A DNA stretch of 64,000 nucleotides, taken from contig JABBZI010000011.1 of assembly GCA_012955965.1 (NCBI GenBank), positions 62,001 to 126,000 on the forward strand, read 5' to 3'. Of the stretch, positions 1 through 9,570 are shown in pieces. The DNA comes from Clostridioides difficile (lineage in GTDB: Bacteria; Bacillota; Clostridia; Peptostreptococcales; Peptostreptococcaceae). The position numbers and the translations under genes were made by a program. The notes beneath the pieces were generated by a model. The model was not told the origin of the DNA. It saw nothing but the letters and a program-made list of their open reading frames with translations, and searched no databases. Position 1 is the first letter of the stretch; the number at the start of each line of letters is the position of its first letter.

Positions 1-1818
1 ACCCAGTATAGATGTTGGAATTATTCTTATAAAATCCATATGCATAATACCAAATAATACTCCACTACATATTATAGCCAACTTAACAGACCTCTTCTTA
101 TCTTTTGATTTGCTAAATGAAGAAAATATAAATCCTCTAAAAAACATTTCTTCACATATCGCTGGTAATAAAGCTATTATTAGTAAATTTAATAAAAACT
201 TATCTTTCATAAAAAGGGCTTCATTTAAACTTTCAGCAACTTCCATGTTTTGAGGAAACAAGAATAAAATTAGTTGTGTTATAATCATTATAAGAATATA
301 TCCACCAATCCAAAGAACAATACTACCAAGTATGTGTTTTAACTTAGGAACTTTCAAGCTAAACACTTCTCTAAAATCAGCTTTAATATAGTATGCAAAT
401 ATTAATGGTAATGAAATTATCATAAATTGTGTCATTATGATACCACCCATTCCAAATTTTATTTGTACTAAAGAACCAACATAAATTAAAAGTACTAATC
501 CAACTGCGTATAAAATAATACCATCGCTTATAGTTGGTATAGAGCCTTTTTTTATATCACATCTTTTCTCTAAAAAAGAAAAACTTTTACTATTACCAAA
601 AAGTATTTCCTCTGAATTGAACATCTTAGATAGTAATATGATTGCTAATATAACAAAAGCTATATTTGATGCTAGAACCAAAGCTATTAAATTTAAATCA
701 CTTTTAAAAGACAATACGCTTTTTATAAGTAGTGATATATTTACCACAGGTATTACAGATGTTACCCTATCTAACACTATATTTGGTATCATAGAGACAT
801 ATGATGGTATCATAATAATTAACATAAGAGGTGTTATGTAGTTTTGAGCATCTTTAAAACTTTTTGCTAGTGAACATACACACATACTAATTGCTGCCAC
901 TACCATCGAAAACAGACATATACAAATTAAAGTAGTTATAATTGGTAAAATTAAATCTCCATAATTGAAATTTCCAAATCCAAATTGACTGCTAAGACCT
1001 CCACTAATTAAAATAAATGCCATGGTCAATCCCATAGATAAAATATTTAAAATTGCTGTTACTATTGCACTAAGAGAAACAGCCATATATTTTCCCATAA
1101 CTAATTCTAAATTTGATATTGGAAGCGTAAATAGAGTTTCTAATGTACCTCTTTCCTTTTCTCCAGCCATAACATCTATTGCTGGATATATTGAACCAAG
1201 CAAAACCCCTATTATCAATATGAATGGTAATATCTGCCCTAAAAAATAGCCTGCCACTTCTTCTGTCTTTGCAACATCTACAGTGTTATATGTTAAAGGC
1301 TCTAATGTAGATTGTATATCTAAACCTTTCTCAGATAATTTTTTTTCTATAGTAAGTCTTTTGTATTTATCTAAAACAGTTTCAATTCTCTTTACTGCAT
1401 TAGAAGAATTTTCTTGAGAAGAATTCATATATATTTTATAGCTTGTAGATGCTTGTTTTTCTTCTATCTTTATATAGGCATCAATTTTATTTTCTTCTAA
1501 TGACTTTTTATAATTATCAACATCAAGTATCCTTATCTTTCCTTTATCATTTGCATTTTCTTTTCTTTCAGTATCTTTGCCTAAATTATTTTCTTCAATC
1601 ATTGATACTAATACATTATTTGGTTTATTATCAAAAGCTATATTTATATCCTTGCTATTCATACTATTTGCAGACATATTCATTACCTGCATCATCAATA
1701 ACATAAGTAAAGGATACAAAAGAAGTGGTAAAACAATCATCATAAATAATGTCTTTTTATCTCTCAATATATCCAACATTTCTTTTTTAAATATGTATTT
1801 TACAATCTTACTTCTCAT
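1..1818 (-). CDS. ABC-2 type permease fused to a CPBP intramembrane protease (3' end cut by window)
   Basis: Membrane subunit of an ABC exporter. Translation from the ATG at 1818 runs 606 codons with no stop before the window edge, so the C terminus is missing. The N terminus has one membrane segment (about residues 20-40), then a soluble outside domain of about 150 residues, then a block of membrane segments typical of ABC-2 permeases. The last 100 visible residues carry EEMFFRGF (from E556) and a later HMDF (H593), the glutamate and histidine motifs of CPBP (CAAX-type) proteases. The ATG directly abuts the TAG stop of the ATP-binding gene, so the two should be translationally coupled. NatB-type sodium exporters are the nearest family I know. 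The substrate cannot be read from the sequence. Confidence 0.85.
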   Translation of the reverse strand, partial: MRSKIVKYIFKKEMLDILRDKKTLFMMIVLPLLLYPLLMLLMMQVMNMSANSMNSKDINIAFDNKPNNVLVSMIEENNLGKDTERKENANDKGKIRILDVDNYKKSLEENKIDAYIKIEEKQASTSYKIYMNSSQENSSNAVKRIETVLDKYKRLTIEKKLSEKGLDIQSTLEPLTYNTVDVAKTEEVAGYFLGQILPFILIIGVLLGSIYPAIDVMAGEKERGTLETLFTLPISNLELVMGKYMAVSLSAIVTAILNILSMGLTMAFILISGGLSSQFGFGNFNYGDLILPIITTLICICLFSMVVAAISMCVCSLAKSFKDAQNYITPLMLIIMIPSYVSMIPNIVLDRVTSVIPVVNISLLIKSVLSFKSDLNLIALVLASNIAFVILAIILLSKMFNSEEILFGNSKSFSFLEKRCDIKKGSIPTISDGIILYAVGLVLLIYVGSLVQIKFGMGGIIMTQFMIISLPLIFAYYIKADFREVFSLKVPKLKHILGSIVLWIGGYILIMIITQLILFLFPQNMEVAESLNEALFMKDKFLLNLLIIALLPAICEEMFFRGFIFSSFSKSKDKKRSVKLAIICSGVLFGIMHMDFIRIIPTSILG

Positions 1819-2613
1819 CTAAACTTCCTCCTTTCTAGCAAGTTTTATAAATACGTCTCTCAAGTTATTTACTCCAGATTCCTCTTTTAAACTCTCTGGT
1901 GTTCCTGATGCAATTATTTTTCCATTGTGAATCATAAAAATCTTATCACATAAGGTTTCTGCTTCCTCCATATAATGAGTTGAATACAGAACAGTTTTTC
2001 CTCTTAGTTTTTCATTCTTCATAAAATCTATTATAGATGCACTACTTAAAACATCAAGACCCAATGTTGGCTCATCAAAAATGTACACTTTTGGAGAATG
2101 TATTAGACAACGAGCTATAGATGTTCTTTGAGTTTGACCAGTTGATAGATTTTCAATTCTATTATCTATAAATTCACTCATATCCATTATCTTTATAACA
2201 TTTTCAATTGATTCTTCTATATCCTCCTTTGACATTTCGTATAAGCTTCCAAAAGTTGTTAGAAGTTCTCTTGGAGAAAGTCTTCCATATAGTTTTGTAT
2301 TTCCAGACAAATATCCTATTTCTTTTTTTGCTGAATTTCTATTTACTGAATAATCGTATCCAGAAACACTTATGTACCCTGATGTTGGTGTTAATATCCC
2401 CCCTAACATTCTAAGTAATGTCGTTTTTCCCGCACCATTTGGACCTAATATTCCCACAATCTCGCCTTCTGTAACTTTAAAAGAAACATTGTTCACAGCA
2501 AGAAATTCTTCTTTTTTAGTTTTTATTTTCTTTAACTTTCCTATTGAATTTTTATTCTTATCATCTTTTACAACCCTTGTAAAAGACTTACATAATTTAT
2601 CAACCTCAATCAT
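1819..2613 (-). CDS. ABC transporter ATP-binding protein, NatA-like
   Basis: Cytoplasmic ATPase that powers the permease encoded directly downstream. All ABC motifs are visible in 264 residues: Walker A GPNGAGKT (57-64), signature LSTGQ (156-160), Walker B VYIFDE (176-181) and the switch histidine H213 in STHYMEEAE. A lysine-rich insert (about residues 14-36) lies between the first strand and the AVNNVSF strand, which is longer than usual for this family. The gene is first in a two-gene operon and its stop touches the start of the permease. NatA-type function, export of sodium or a small toxic compound, is inferred from resemblance only. Confidence 0.9.
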   Translation of the reverse strand: MIEVDKLCKSFTRVVKDDKNKNSIGKLKKIKTKKEEFLAVNNVSFKVTEGEIVGILGPNGAGKTTLLRMLGGILTPTSGYISVSGYDYSVNRNSAKKEIGYLSGNTKLYGRLSPRELLTTFGSLYEMSKEDIEESIENVIKIMDMSEFIDNRIENLSTGQTQRTSIARCLIHSPKVYIFDEPTLGLDVLSSASIIDFMKNEKLRGKTVLYSTHYMEEAETLCDKIFMIHNGKIIASGTPESLKEESGVNNLRDVFIKLARKEEV

Positions 2614-2774
2614 TTATCAAATTACTCCCTTCTTATTTATAGATATATTTATATAAATATAACATATAAACCTTTTTTATATACAGTTTTTTGTTTTAAA
2701 ATAGATTGTTCATAGAAATTTATACTATCATTTGACAAATTATCTTTTTTTATTCTTTTATAATATCTTTTGTA

Positions 2775-2801
2775 ACATTTTTTTACAAATCAAATATAAT
2801 A
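2775..2801 (+). promoter_or_regulatory. Possible sigma-K-type promoter of cotA
   Basis: ACA at 2775-2777 and AATATAATA at 2793-2801, 15 bp apart, resemble the mother-cell sigma-K pattern (AC, about 16 bp, CATA-N3-TA) with one mismatch in the -10. A coat gene would be expected to use such a promoter. The surrounding DNA is so AT-rich that a chance match is likely. Confidence 0.25.
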
Positions 2802-2864
2802 TTACTATATAGATAAACTTAATCATCTATATATTCAAATCAAAATATAAAAGGAGTTCATTTA

Positions 2865-3815
2865 ATGGAAAATAATAAATGTAGAGAAAATTTTAGATTT
2901 TCTCAAGAATATGAAGAAGGTTATATAAATACAAATGATAGATACTATGATAACTATCAAATAGAAGATAGATATTATGACAATTATCAAACAGATGATA
3001 GATGCTATAATTACCCAAGTAAGTGCAAAGAACCTAAAGTAGCTGAACATTGCTGCTGCAAAAAAAGCATGAAAGATGCATTAGAACTTTTAAGATATGA
3101 TGCAATAAGACCTTTTGTTAATTTCAATCAATTTGCTTTTATTTCAGATTTCTTTATAGTTGGTGCTTATTTAGTAGGTATAGATTACTCTTTACCTCCA
3201 AAAGACAATCTATCTGGACTTAATGCTACTTTTAAAAGATTTTCAGCTTGCAACTGCGATTTAATAGATATATCTGGTCAAATATATTATCCTAAACCAA
3301 TTCCATTGACACTTGGCGGATTAGTTAGTTCAATTGGTACTATTCCAGGGATAGCTGAATTAGTTGCTCTTATAGAGGCAGCAGTACCTTCTAATATAGA
3401 CCTAGGAGGTATATTAAATTCAATACTTGATGATATAATTGATTATATAGTTGCTACAATAAATCCACTAACAACTGTAGATTTAGCATCATTATGTTCT
3501 CTTAAAGCAGTTGCTTTTAATGTTGCACCTGGAGATTATAATGATTTTGTGGCAGCTTTAGGATATTATCTTGATAAAAAACAATATAAAGACTGCAATT
3601 GCAACTGTGATTGTGATGATTGTTGTTGTAATAAAGGTATACTTGACAACCTTTATACTTCTAAAATAAATAATCAAGTTACTGTAGTAGCTGGTAGTTT
3701 AGTTTTAACTGGTGTTGAAGTTTTAGGTAAGAAAAACGATGTTTTAGTACTTGGAAACTCTAATGACTCAAGAATATACTTTGTATGTGTAGATTCTATA
3801 GACTATATTGCATAA
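2865..3815 (+). CDS. cotA: Spore coat protein CotA
   Basis: Structural protein of the outer spore coat, made in the mother cell. I recognise the 316-residue sequence as CotA of C. difficile. The N terminus (1-60) is rich in Tyr, Asp and Asn with imperfect YYDNYQ repeats. Two Cys clusters follow, HCCCKK near residue 65 and a CNCNCDCDDCCC run near residue 250. The hydrophobic middle (about 95-210) has several short apolar stretches. There is no signal peptide, as expected for a protein assembled from the mother-cell cytoplasm. AAGGAGTTC lies upstream of the ATG. It is a single-gene unit on the strand opposite to its neighbours. The exact biochemical role is structural and poorly defined. Confidence 0.85.
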   Translation: MENNKCRENFRFSQEYEEGYINTNDRYYDNYQIEDRYYDNYQTDDRCYNYPSKCKEPKVAEHCCCKKSMKDALELLRYDAIRPFVNFNQFAFISDFFIVGAYLVGIDYSLPPKDNLSGLNATFKRFSACNCDLIDISGQIYYPKPIPLTLGGLVSSIGTIPGIAELVALIEAAVPSNIDLGGILNSILDDIIDYIVATINPLTTVDLASLCSLKAVAFNVAPGDYNDFVAALGYYLDKKQYKDCNCNCDCDDCCCNKGILDNLYTSKINNQVTVVAGSLVLTGVEVLGKKNDVLVLGNSNDSRIYFVCVDSIDYIA

Positions 3816-3893
3816 AACAATTTTAAAATACTATATTTAAATACAAAATAGCATATATTCTTTAAAATATAAAATATTTGATTGTTACTAATA

Positions 3894-3937
3894 AAAAAGA
3901 GTGTCTATGTAAAATTAACTTTAGACGCTCTTTTTTA
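3894..3937. terminator. Bidirectional intrinsic terminator between cotA and the amidohydrolase gene
   Basis: Inverted repeat AAAAGAGTGTCTA ... TTTAGACGCTCTTTT with A-tract on one side and T-tract on the other. It sits between convergent genes and can stop transcription in both directions. Confidence 0.85.
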
Positions 3938-3953
3938 TTTTTATATTGCTTTC

Positions 3954-5135
3954 TTATCTAACTTTTTTCCCAAGTTTAAATACTGCTAATACCTCAGATA
4001 GTACATCTATATTATCTATAGGATTTCCGTTTACAATTATAACATCTGCTTTCTTTCCTTTTTCTAAAGTCCCATAATTTTTATCAATTCTTAAAAGCTC
4101 AGATGCAGTTTTTGTGGCAGCCACTATTACATCCATATTATCCATACCATAATCTGACATTAGTTTCATTTCATAATATGTCTTCCCATGCTCATTGTAA
4201 GAAGTTCCTGCATCAGAACCAACCGCAATTTTAATTCCTTTTTTATAGGCTTTTAAAAATGATTCTTTATGTGGAATAGCAACAATTTCACACTTTCTAA
4301 GAGTAGCCTCAGTTATCCCACTTTCTCTTCCTGCATTTAGAATAAAATATGGAGCAGCTACAGTTGGAACTAAGTATGTTCCTCTTTCTAGCATCAAATC
4401 GATTATCTCATCATCTAAATAAACACCATGTTCTATAGAAGTTATTCCTGCAAGTACTGCATTTTTTATACCTGTTCTACCTTGCGCATGTGTAGCTGTT
4501 ATTTTGCCTGCTTTTACAGCCTCCTCTACAGCAACCTTCATTTCTTCTAAAGTCAATTGTGGTGAACCTGGCTCAACTCCATCAGTTGTCACACCTCCAG
4601 TTGCCATTATCTTTACACAGTCTACTCCATTCTTTAAAACTGTTCTGGCTGATTTTCTACATTCATCTATACCATCACTTTCAATGCCAAAGTAGTATCC
4701 ATGACCTCCTGTCATGCATATAACTGGACCTGAAGTAACTATACCAGGGCCATCTATAGACCCCTTGTCTACAAGATTTTTAAGTTGTACATCCACATAT
4801 TTAGGGCAACCTAGACTTCTAATATATGTTACTCCTGAATCTAAATAAGCATCAAGTTGTTTTATTGTATTTACCACAAGCTCCACATCTGATACATTAT
4901 CATAATAAATTTTTGGATTTCCAACTGGCTCCATTGTCAAGTGAACATGACAATTCATAATTCCTGGCATAACAGTTTTATCTAAGTAATCATATACATC
5001 ATATCCATTTAAATCTTCTCTTATATCTTCAATTTCAACTATAGTATCTCCCTCAATAATTACACCCTTATTTTTCATAATACTATTTCCTGTTCCATCA
5101 ATTAAATTTCCTGCTTTAATATATTTTTTGTTCAT
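3954..5135 (-). CDS. Amidohydrolase-superfamily metal-dependent hydrolase (prolidase/imidazolonepropionase-like)
   Basis: Cytoplasmic 393-residue hydrolase of the amidohydrolase superfamily. The metal-site residues are all recognisable: HVH at 63-65, K175 in VKIMATGG (expected carboxylated bridge), H216 in THAQG, H236 in EHG and D308 in GSDAGT. This order fits the Xaa-Pro dipeptidase/organophosphatase-like branch with a binuclear centre. The first 55 and last 60 residues form the composite beta domain usual for the family. It stands alone, between the cotA terminator and a 280-bp gap. The substrate cannot be assigned from sequence; a dipeptide or cyclic amide is most likely. Confidence 0.85.
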   Translation of the reverse strand: MNKKYIKAGNLIDGTGNSIMKNKGVIIEGDTIVEIEDIREDLNGYDVYDYLDKTVMPGIMNCHVHLTMEPVGNPKIYYDNVSDVELVVNTIKQLDAYLDSGVTYIRSLGCPKYVDVQLKNLVDKGSIDGPGIVTSGPVICMTGGHGYYFGIESDGIDECRKSARTVLKNGVDCVKIMATGGVTTDGVEPGSPQLTLEEMKVAVEEAVKAGKITATHAQGRTGIKNAVLAGITSIEHGVYLDDEIIDLMLERGTYLVPTVAAPYFILNAGRESGITEATLRKCEIVAIPHKESFLKAYKKGIKIAVGSDAGTSYNEHGKTYYEMKLMSDYGMDNMDVIVAATKTASELLRIDKNYGTLEKGKKADVIIVNGNPIDNIDVLSEVLAVFKLGKKVR

Positions 5136-5310
5136 CTTAAAGTGCTCCCCCTTTTTAAGTATATTGTATTATTTAGTTATTATTTTTAATATTCTAATAA
5201 TTAATTTTACCACTATACTCATACTATTTCAAATCTAAGTGAATTAAATTCAAGTTAAATGGTTATGTATAAAGCAAAAAAATAGCAAAAAACTCTTTAT
5301 ACTAAATTTA

Positions 5311-5361
5311 AAAATAAGATAAAATAATCAAAACATATTTATGATTATCTCATCTTATTTC
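5311..5361 (-). terminator. Probable terminator of the YtrA-type ABC operon
   Basis: AAATAAGAT and GATTATC arms pair imperfectly with GATTATCTCATCTTATTT on the other side of a short loop. It lies about 60 bp past the stop of the last operon gene. The U-tract is weak on the minus strand. Confidence 0.5.
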
Positions 5362-5417
5362 TATTTAATATATATTAAATATATAACAACATAAATTGAT
5401 GTAATTAACAATATCAT

Positions 5418-6686
5418 CTAATTTGCAACAAAAAATAACTTGTCATGTAAACTTATATCTCCATTTATTAGCTCAGCTTCATATAATATCTTTTTACGTT
5501 TAATATCAAATACCTGAAATTTTACTGGTTTAGTTCCAATTACATCAAAAACCTCTTTACTTCCTTTTTTCTCTCCTGATAGAGTATCTTTTATGTTTGA
5601 AATAGAATATATCTTATCATCTAATAACTTAACTTTTCTAATTCCAGATGACATATTATTATAATCTACTTTAAAATCAAGTATCTCATAATTCTCTAGT
5701 TTAATATCATTTGAATCAATATTATAAACAAGATTAATTACAGAATTACTCATGTCTGTAACTATAAGATTCAACTTATTGTTTTTGACAATATAATCTA
5801 GCTTTGTTTTGCTTAATAAGCCCATTTCTTTTGGATTGGCATTTTTTTCTTGATTTAGATTATCCATAAATTTATTACTAATATTAAAAGCATTATCTTC
5901 TATATCATATACAATAAAGTTAGAATAATTATCATACCCCTCAATATTTCCATTTGTACTTTTATTATTTAACATTTCTAAATAGATTTTGCTTCCTATA
6001 GAAAATTTGATTTCATGTATATTTTGTTTATATCCATTATGTAAGTCTAAATTAAACCTGCTTAATAATTTATAAGACTTATCTTTTATATCTATCTTTA
6101 ATATGCAGATATTATTGACTTTAGAATCTGAAAGATTAGTTTCACTAACTGCCATATATAAGTTACCTTTATATATTTTATTAAACACAGTTTGCCAACT
6201 ATTTTCTTTAAAATCAGCTTCTTTTAAATTAATATTAAAACTTTCTTCTAATCCACTTTTTAAATCTTTATTTGAAATCTTTATACAATCATTTAATTTA
6301 TTATTTTCTTGTTCCAAAATAGACTTAATGGAAGTATATGCCTCTCCTATATTTAAATTATCTTTATATACAAATTCATATCCTCTATTATTAATAAAAT
6401 CGCTGTATTTTTTATCTATATTCAAATAATCATTTCCAATTTTTGATTTAGGATTTGTATCATTTTTTATTCCATTCTTACTTATAATTACCTCTTCATA
6501 AGAAAATTTATTTATATTAGGCGTATATACTAAACTTACTTTTCCTATATCTTTTATATTACCCTTTAAAGTATTTATAGATAGTTTGTCTTTATTAAAA
6601 TAACTCAATATCGAAGTCATAACAATCATCAATAAACATGCTATTATAAAATATATTGTATATTTTCCTATATTTTTTGCTTTCAT
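5418..6686 (-). CDS. Membrane-anchored extracytoplasmic protein of the YtrA-type ABC operon (copy 2)
   Basis: Unrecognised 422-residue protein. One N-terminal hydrophobic segment (about residues 8-28) is followed by a long polar Asn/Lys/Ile-rich domain, so it should sit anchored in the membrane facing outside. I chose the ATG at 6686 because AGGAGGTG lies 5 bases upstream; a start at 6707 has no good ribosome site and would overlap the preceding gene. It resembles the product of 7518-8735 in length, single anchor and position after a permease. The operon therefore holds two permease/anchored-protein pairs. A beta-propeller-like sensor or ligand-binding part of the transporter is a guess. Confidence 0.75.
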   Translation of the reverse strand: MKAKNIGKYTIYFIIACLLMIVMTSILSYFNKDKLSINTLKGNIKDIGKVSLVYTPNINKFSYEEVIISKNGIKNDTNPKSKIGNDYLNIDKKYSDFINNRGYEFVYKDNLNIGEAYTSIKSILEQENNKLNDCIKISNKDLKSGLEESFNINLKEADFKENSWQTVFNKIYKGNLYMAVSETNLSDSKVNNICILKIDIKDKSYKLLSRFNLDLHNGYKQNIHEIKFSIGSKIYLEMLNNKSTNGNIEGYDNYSNFIVYDIEDNAFNISNKFMDNLNQEKNANPKEMGLLSKTKLDYIVKNNKLNLIVTDMSNSVINLVYNIDSNDIKLENYEILDFKVDYNNMSSGIRKVKLLDDKIYSISNIKDTLSGEKKGSKEVFDVIGTKPVKFQVFDIKRKKILYEAELINGDISLHDKLFFVAN

Positions 6687-6696
6687 AATACACCTC

Positions 6697-7509
6697 CTAA
6701 AAATCAATTTTTTGCTTCAAAAGTTTATTAGATATAAAGCTACACATAAATATGTTTATACTTGAATATAAGATAACAAATATATTACTGTATTCATAAG
6801 GTATAATAAATTCCACAGAAATTACAAATACTATAATCTCCAAAACTAAAAACATGAAACTTATTAAAGTACTTAGTTTATAAATAGATTTATTTATAAG
6901 AATTGATGTAAACACTACAGACACAAATCCTATCAGTAAAAATATATACTCTACAAATAATATTTCAAAACTATATGGAAGTAACATTTTTAACTTATAT
7001 ATCGTTTCTTGTACAAAACCATAGTTTGCAATATTTCCAAGCATATAATTAGGCAACACTTTGCTTACAACAAATAAAATTATTGTAAATATTATTGTGT
7101 AACTATACACTAAAAATACTATATTTAATAATTTTGATATATAAATATTGATTCTATTTCTAGGAAGCATTATAAGTGTATATATAGATTTGCTTCTACC
7201 ATCAAAATCCCTATACCAGATAAAAAAAGCATAGCAAATACATGCAATTATACCAAACATAAACCATGATTCTGTAGAACTCATTATATTTCTAAAACTT
7301 GAGAAACCTGTCAAATTTATTGTTTCTATTGTATCTCCTATTTTTGTTAACTGCTCATCTTTAACTGCATTTTCTATTATATAATTATAATCATTTAAAT
7401 TTCTTACTATATTTAAAACCACAAAAGAACAACAACAACAAATTATAAATATATAATTTTTTATATTTCTTTTTAATTCAAATTCGAATAATTTTATTAA
7501 ATCCTTCAT
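6697..7509 (-). CDS. ABC transporter permease of the YtrA-type operon (copy 2)
   Basis: Integral membrane protein of 270 residues with about six hydrophobic segments: near residues 18-35, 80-97, 128-148, 180-200, 208-232 and 238-258. The first loop of about 45 residues is polar. The stretch IYTLIMLPRNRINIYISKL after segment 2 matches IYILMMLPQSKFKICISKS in the permease at 8746-9570, so the two are paralogues and probably form a heterodimer served by the one ATPase gene. It lies 8 bp after the anchored-protein gene at 7518. The substrate is unknown. Confidence 0.8.
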   Translation of the reverse strand: MKDLIKLFEFELKRNIKNYIFIICCCCSFVVLNIVRNLNDYNYIIENAVKDEQLTKIGDTIETINLTGFSSFRNIMSSTESWFMFGIIACICYAFFIWYRDFDGRSKSIYTLIMLPRNRINIYISKLLNIVFLVYSYTIIFTIILFVVSKVLPNYMLGNIANYGFVQETIYKLKMLLPYSFEILFVEYIFLLIGFVSVVFTSILINKSIYKLSTLISFMFLVLEIIVFVISVEFIIPYEYSNIFVILYSSINIFMCSFISNKLLKQKIDF

Positions 7510-7517
7510 TAATTCAC

Positions 7518-8735
7518 CTACTTTATTTCAAATTCTAAACTACTATTTGAAGTATTAAACTGTAATTTTCCTTCGTACACTATTTCATTAGAGTTTTTAT
7601 TTATTATATACAACATAAATTTATCATCCCAAGGTAATACAGGGTCTAGCTTTGATGTATATATAATGATTTTATTTGAGTCAATTTCAACATTTTTAAC
7701 TCCTCTTTTTTCTTTGTCATCTAAAACATACTTATCTTCACTCATATTCTTATCCAACATATTATAAGTAAGTAAACTTAACTTTGTACCTGGGCTGTCA
7801 TCATAATCATTTGACATTACCATATATAATTTATTATCTTTTAGAGTTGCTTTTACTAAATTATTCATTCTATCATCAGTTTTTAATTCTATTATTTTTT
7901 CTTTATTTTCTTCAACATTATACTCAAGTAAATGCTCAAATAGAGTAAATTCAGAATTATTATTACCATCTATATTTGCCTTTAATACTTCTACTAAAAT
8001 ATACATTTTATCTTGACCTTTACTAGCATATCCTACACGAATAGTATCTACATTTGAATATTTTTCAAAAAAATAATTACTTAAATTTATACTTTTTATC
8101 GTCTGTATTTTTTTATTTTTGGGGTTAATTTTTATTATATCTATGGTACTTAAGCCTTCTTTGTTGATTTCTGATGAATCTCCTATAGCACCATAAAATA
8201 CAGACACATACAAGTCTTTTTTATATCTTTTTGATGATAGTACCTTTGTATAATAATCATCTGTACTTTTATCTACTTTATATTTCGTTCTTTTAAAATT
8301 ATTCATCTCTAATTTTTCATATTCAATGTTCTTATCACTTCCTTCAGATGCAAATACACCTTTGTCCAAATCTTCTTTTTTCTCATCTATAACAAAATTT
8401 ATATCTTTTGAATTATCATTCGTTTCAAAACCAACATGAGCAATTAAATCGGAACCACTAGATACATCAATTAAATTGTTTATATTCTCACTCTCTTTTT
8501 GTTGTTTCACTAATTCAGTCTTTTTAACTTTATTGTTTCCATTTATTGTATAATATGAATTTATATATCCATTAAAATTATATCCAAACTTTATGTTTAT
8601 ATAGTCTAATTCGTCTGGGTCACCTTTTATAGTTTTTATCTGCAAATTGTCTTCATTATTTAACAAACCTATACTAAAATATATTACTAGAGTCAAAAAT
8701 ATAATAAGTATAGATGTTTTAGATTTTAATTTCAT
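7518..8735 (-). CDS. Membrane-anchored extracytoplasmic protein of the YtrA-type ABC operon (copy 1)
   Basis: Unrecognised 405-residue protein with a single N-terminal hydrophobic segment (about residues 7-25) and no lipobox. The rest is charged and rich in Asn, Lys and Asp, with repeated strand-like stretches such as KLYMVMSND and KIIIYTSKL that suggest a mostly beta fold. It should be exported and stay anchored. It is followed by the second permease of the operon after 8 bp. Its partner at 5418 has the same design. A role in sensing or capturing the transported compound outside the membrane is inference from position. Confidence 0.75.
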   Translation of the reverse strand: MKLKSKTSILIIFLTLVIYFSIGLLNNEDNLQIKTIKGDPDELDYINIKFGYNFNGYINSYYTINGNNKVKKTELVKQQKESENINNLIDVSSGSDLIAHVGFETNDNSKDINFVIDEKKEDLDKGVFASEGSDKNIEYEKLEMNNFKRTKYKVDKSTDDYYTKVLSSKRYKKDLYVSVFYGAIGDSSEINKEGLSTIDIIKINPKNKKIQTIKSINLSNYFFEKYSNVDTIRVGYASKGQDKMYILVEVLKANIDGNNNSEFTLFEHLLEYNVEENKEKIIELKTDDRMNNLVKATLKDNKLYMVMSNDYDDSPGTKLSLLTYNMLDKNMSEDKYVLDDKEKRGVKNVEIDSNKIIIYTSKLDPVLPWDDKFMLYIINKNSNEIVYEGKLQFNTSNSSLEFEIK

Positions 8736-8745
8736 ACCGCCCCTC

Positions 8746-9570
8746 CTAAAGAGATACTTTCTTTTTAATTAGTAAATAAGATATTCCATTTAGAATAAAC
8801 ATTATAATTAAAAAGCTTAGCACACCAGCTACTAAAGTATTAAATTGTGTTCCAATGAACACATAATATTTTCTAAATAAATTGATTATATTTATATATA
8901 CTGTTGAAAAATATAGACCTATTAAAACCACAAATGTGATTAAAAGCACATAAAGCTTATTTATATAAGAAAATACAAATAATATGAAACAATTTGCAAT
9001 AGAAATAGCTATAAGTAATAAAAATACATAAATCTCCATAAAAGATATAAAATCAACAGGTACACTCTTCAAAGTTGAATAATATAAATCTTGTGCAAAA
9101 GACATATTGATTATTGGCAAATTTCTAAAGATAAAATTAAATATGTATTTACATACAAACAATGTTGCTATCTGACTTATCAAAAAACCATATATCATTG
9201 TTATCAAAGTAATTGATTTAGATATGCAAATCTTAAACTTACTCTGAGGTAGCATCATAAGAATATAGATACTTTGATTTTTTGAAAAAAACTCCCTTTT
9301 CCACATAAAAACATAGTATATAAATATCCCTAATATTCCTAATAATAGTATATTTTGGATAAACCTAAGATTACTAAGTATCCCTATTCCATAAAATATA
9401 CCTCCAAAATTATCTACTGCTAAGTTTAGAATAAATTTGGAATTCTTAAATTTATTCATTTCATATAAATTTAAACTAAGCGTAATTAATGAAAAAAATG
9501 ATATATAAGTTATGTAAAACTTGTTATTTCTTCTTAAATCTACATTTATTAGATATAGAAGTTTATTCAT
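8746..9570 (-). CDS. ABC transporter permease of the YtrA-type operon (copy 1)
   Basis: Integral membrane protein of 274 residues with about six hydrophobic segments, a polar first loop, and the IYILMMLPQSKFKICISKS stretch shared with the permease at 6697. Its start overlaps the end of the ATPase gene by 8 bp, so translation should be coupled. In known YtrABCDEF systems of Bacillus the permeases pair with YtrB-type ATPases and respond to cell-wall antibiotics. The same role here is likely but not proven. Confidence 0.8.
   Translation of the reverse strand: MNKLLYLINVDLRRNNKFYITYISFFSLITLSLNLYEMNKFKNSKFILNLAVDNFGGIFYGIGILSNLRFIQNILLLGILGIFIYYVFMWKREFFSKNQSIYILMMLPQSKFKICISKSITLITMIYGFLISQIATLFVCKYIFNFIFRNLPIINMSFAQDLYYSTLKSVPVDFISFMEIYVFLLLIAISIANCFILFVFSYINKLYVLLITFVVLIGLYFSTVYINIINLFRKYYVFIGTQFNTLVAGVLSFLIIMFILNGISYLLIKKKVSL

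Noticed and set aside
2862-3050. Minus-strand hydrophobic frame over the start of cotA
   Set aside because: It is the complement of the Tyr/Asp-rich repeats of CotA; no ribosome site.
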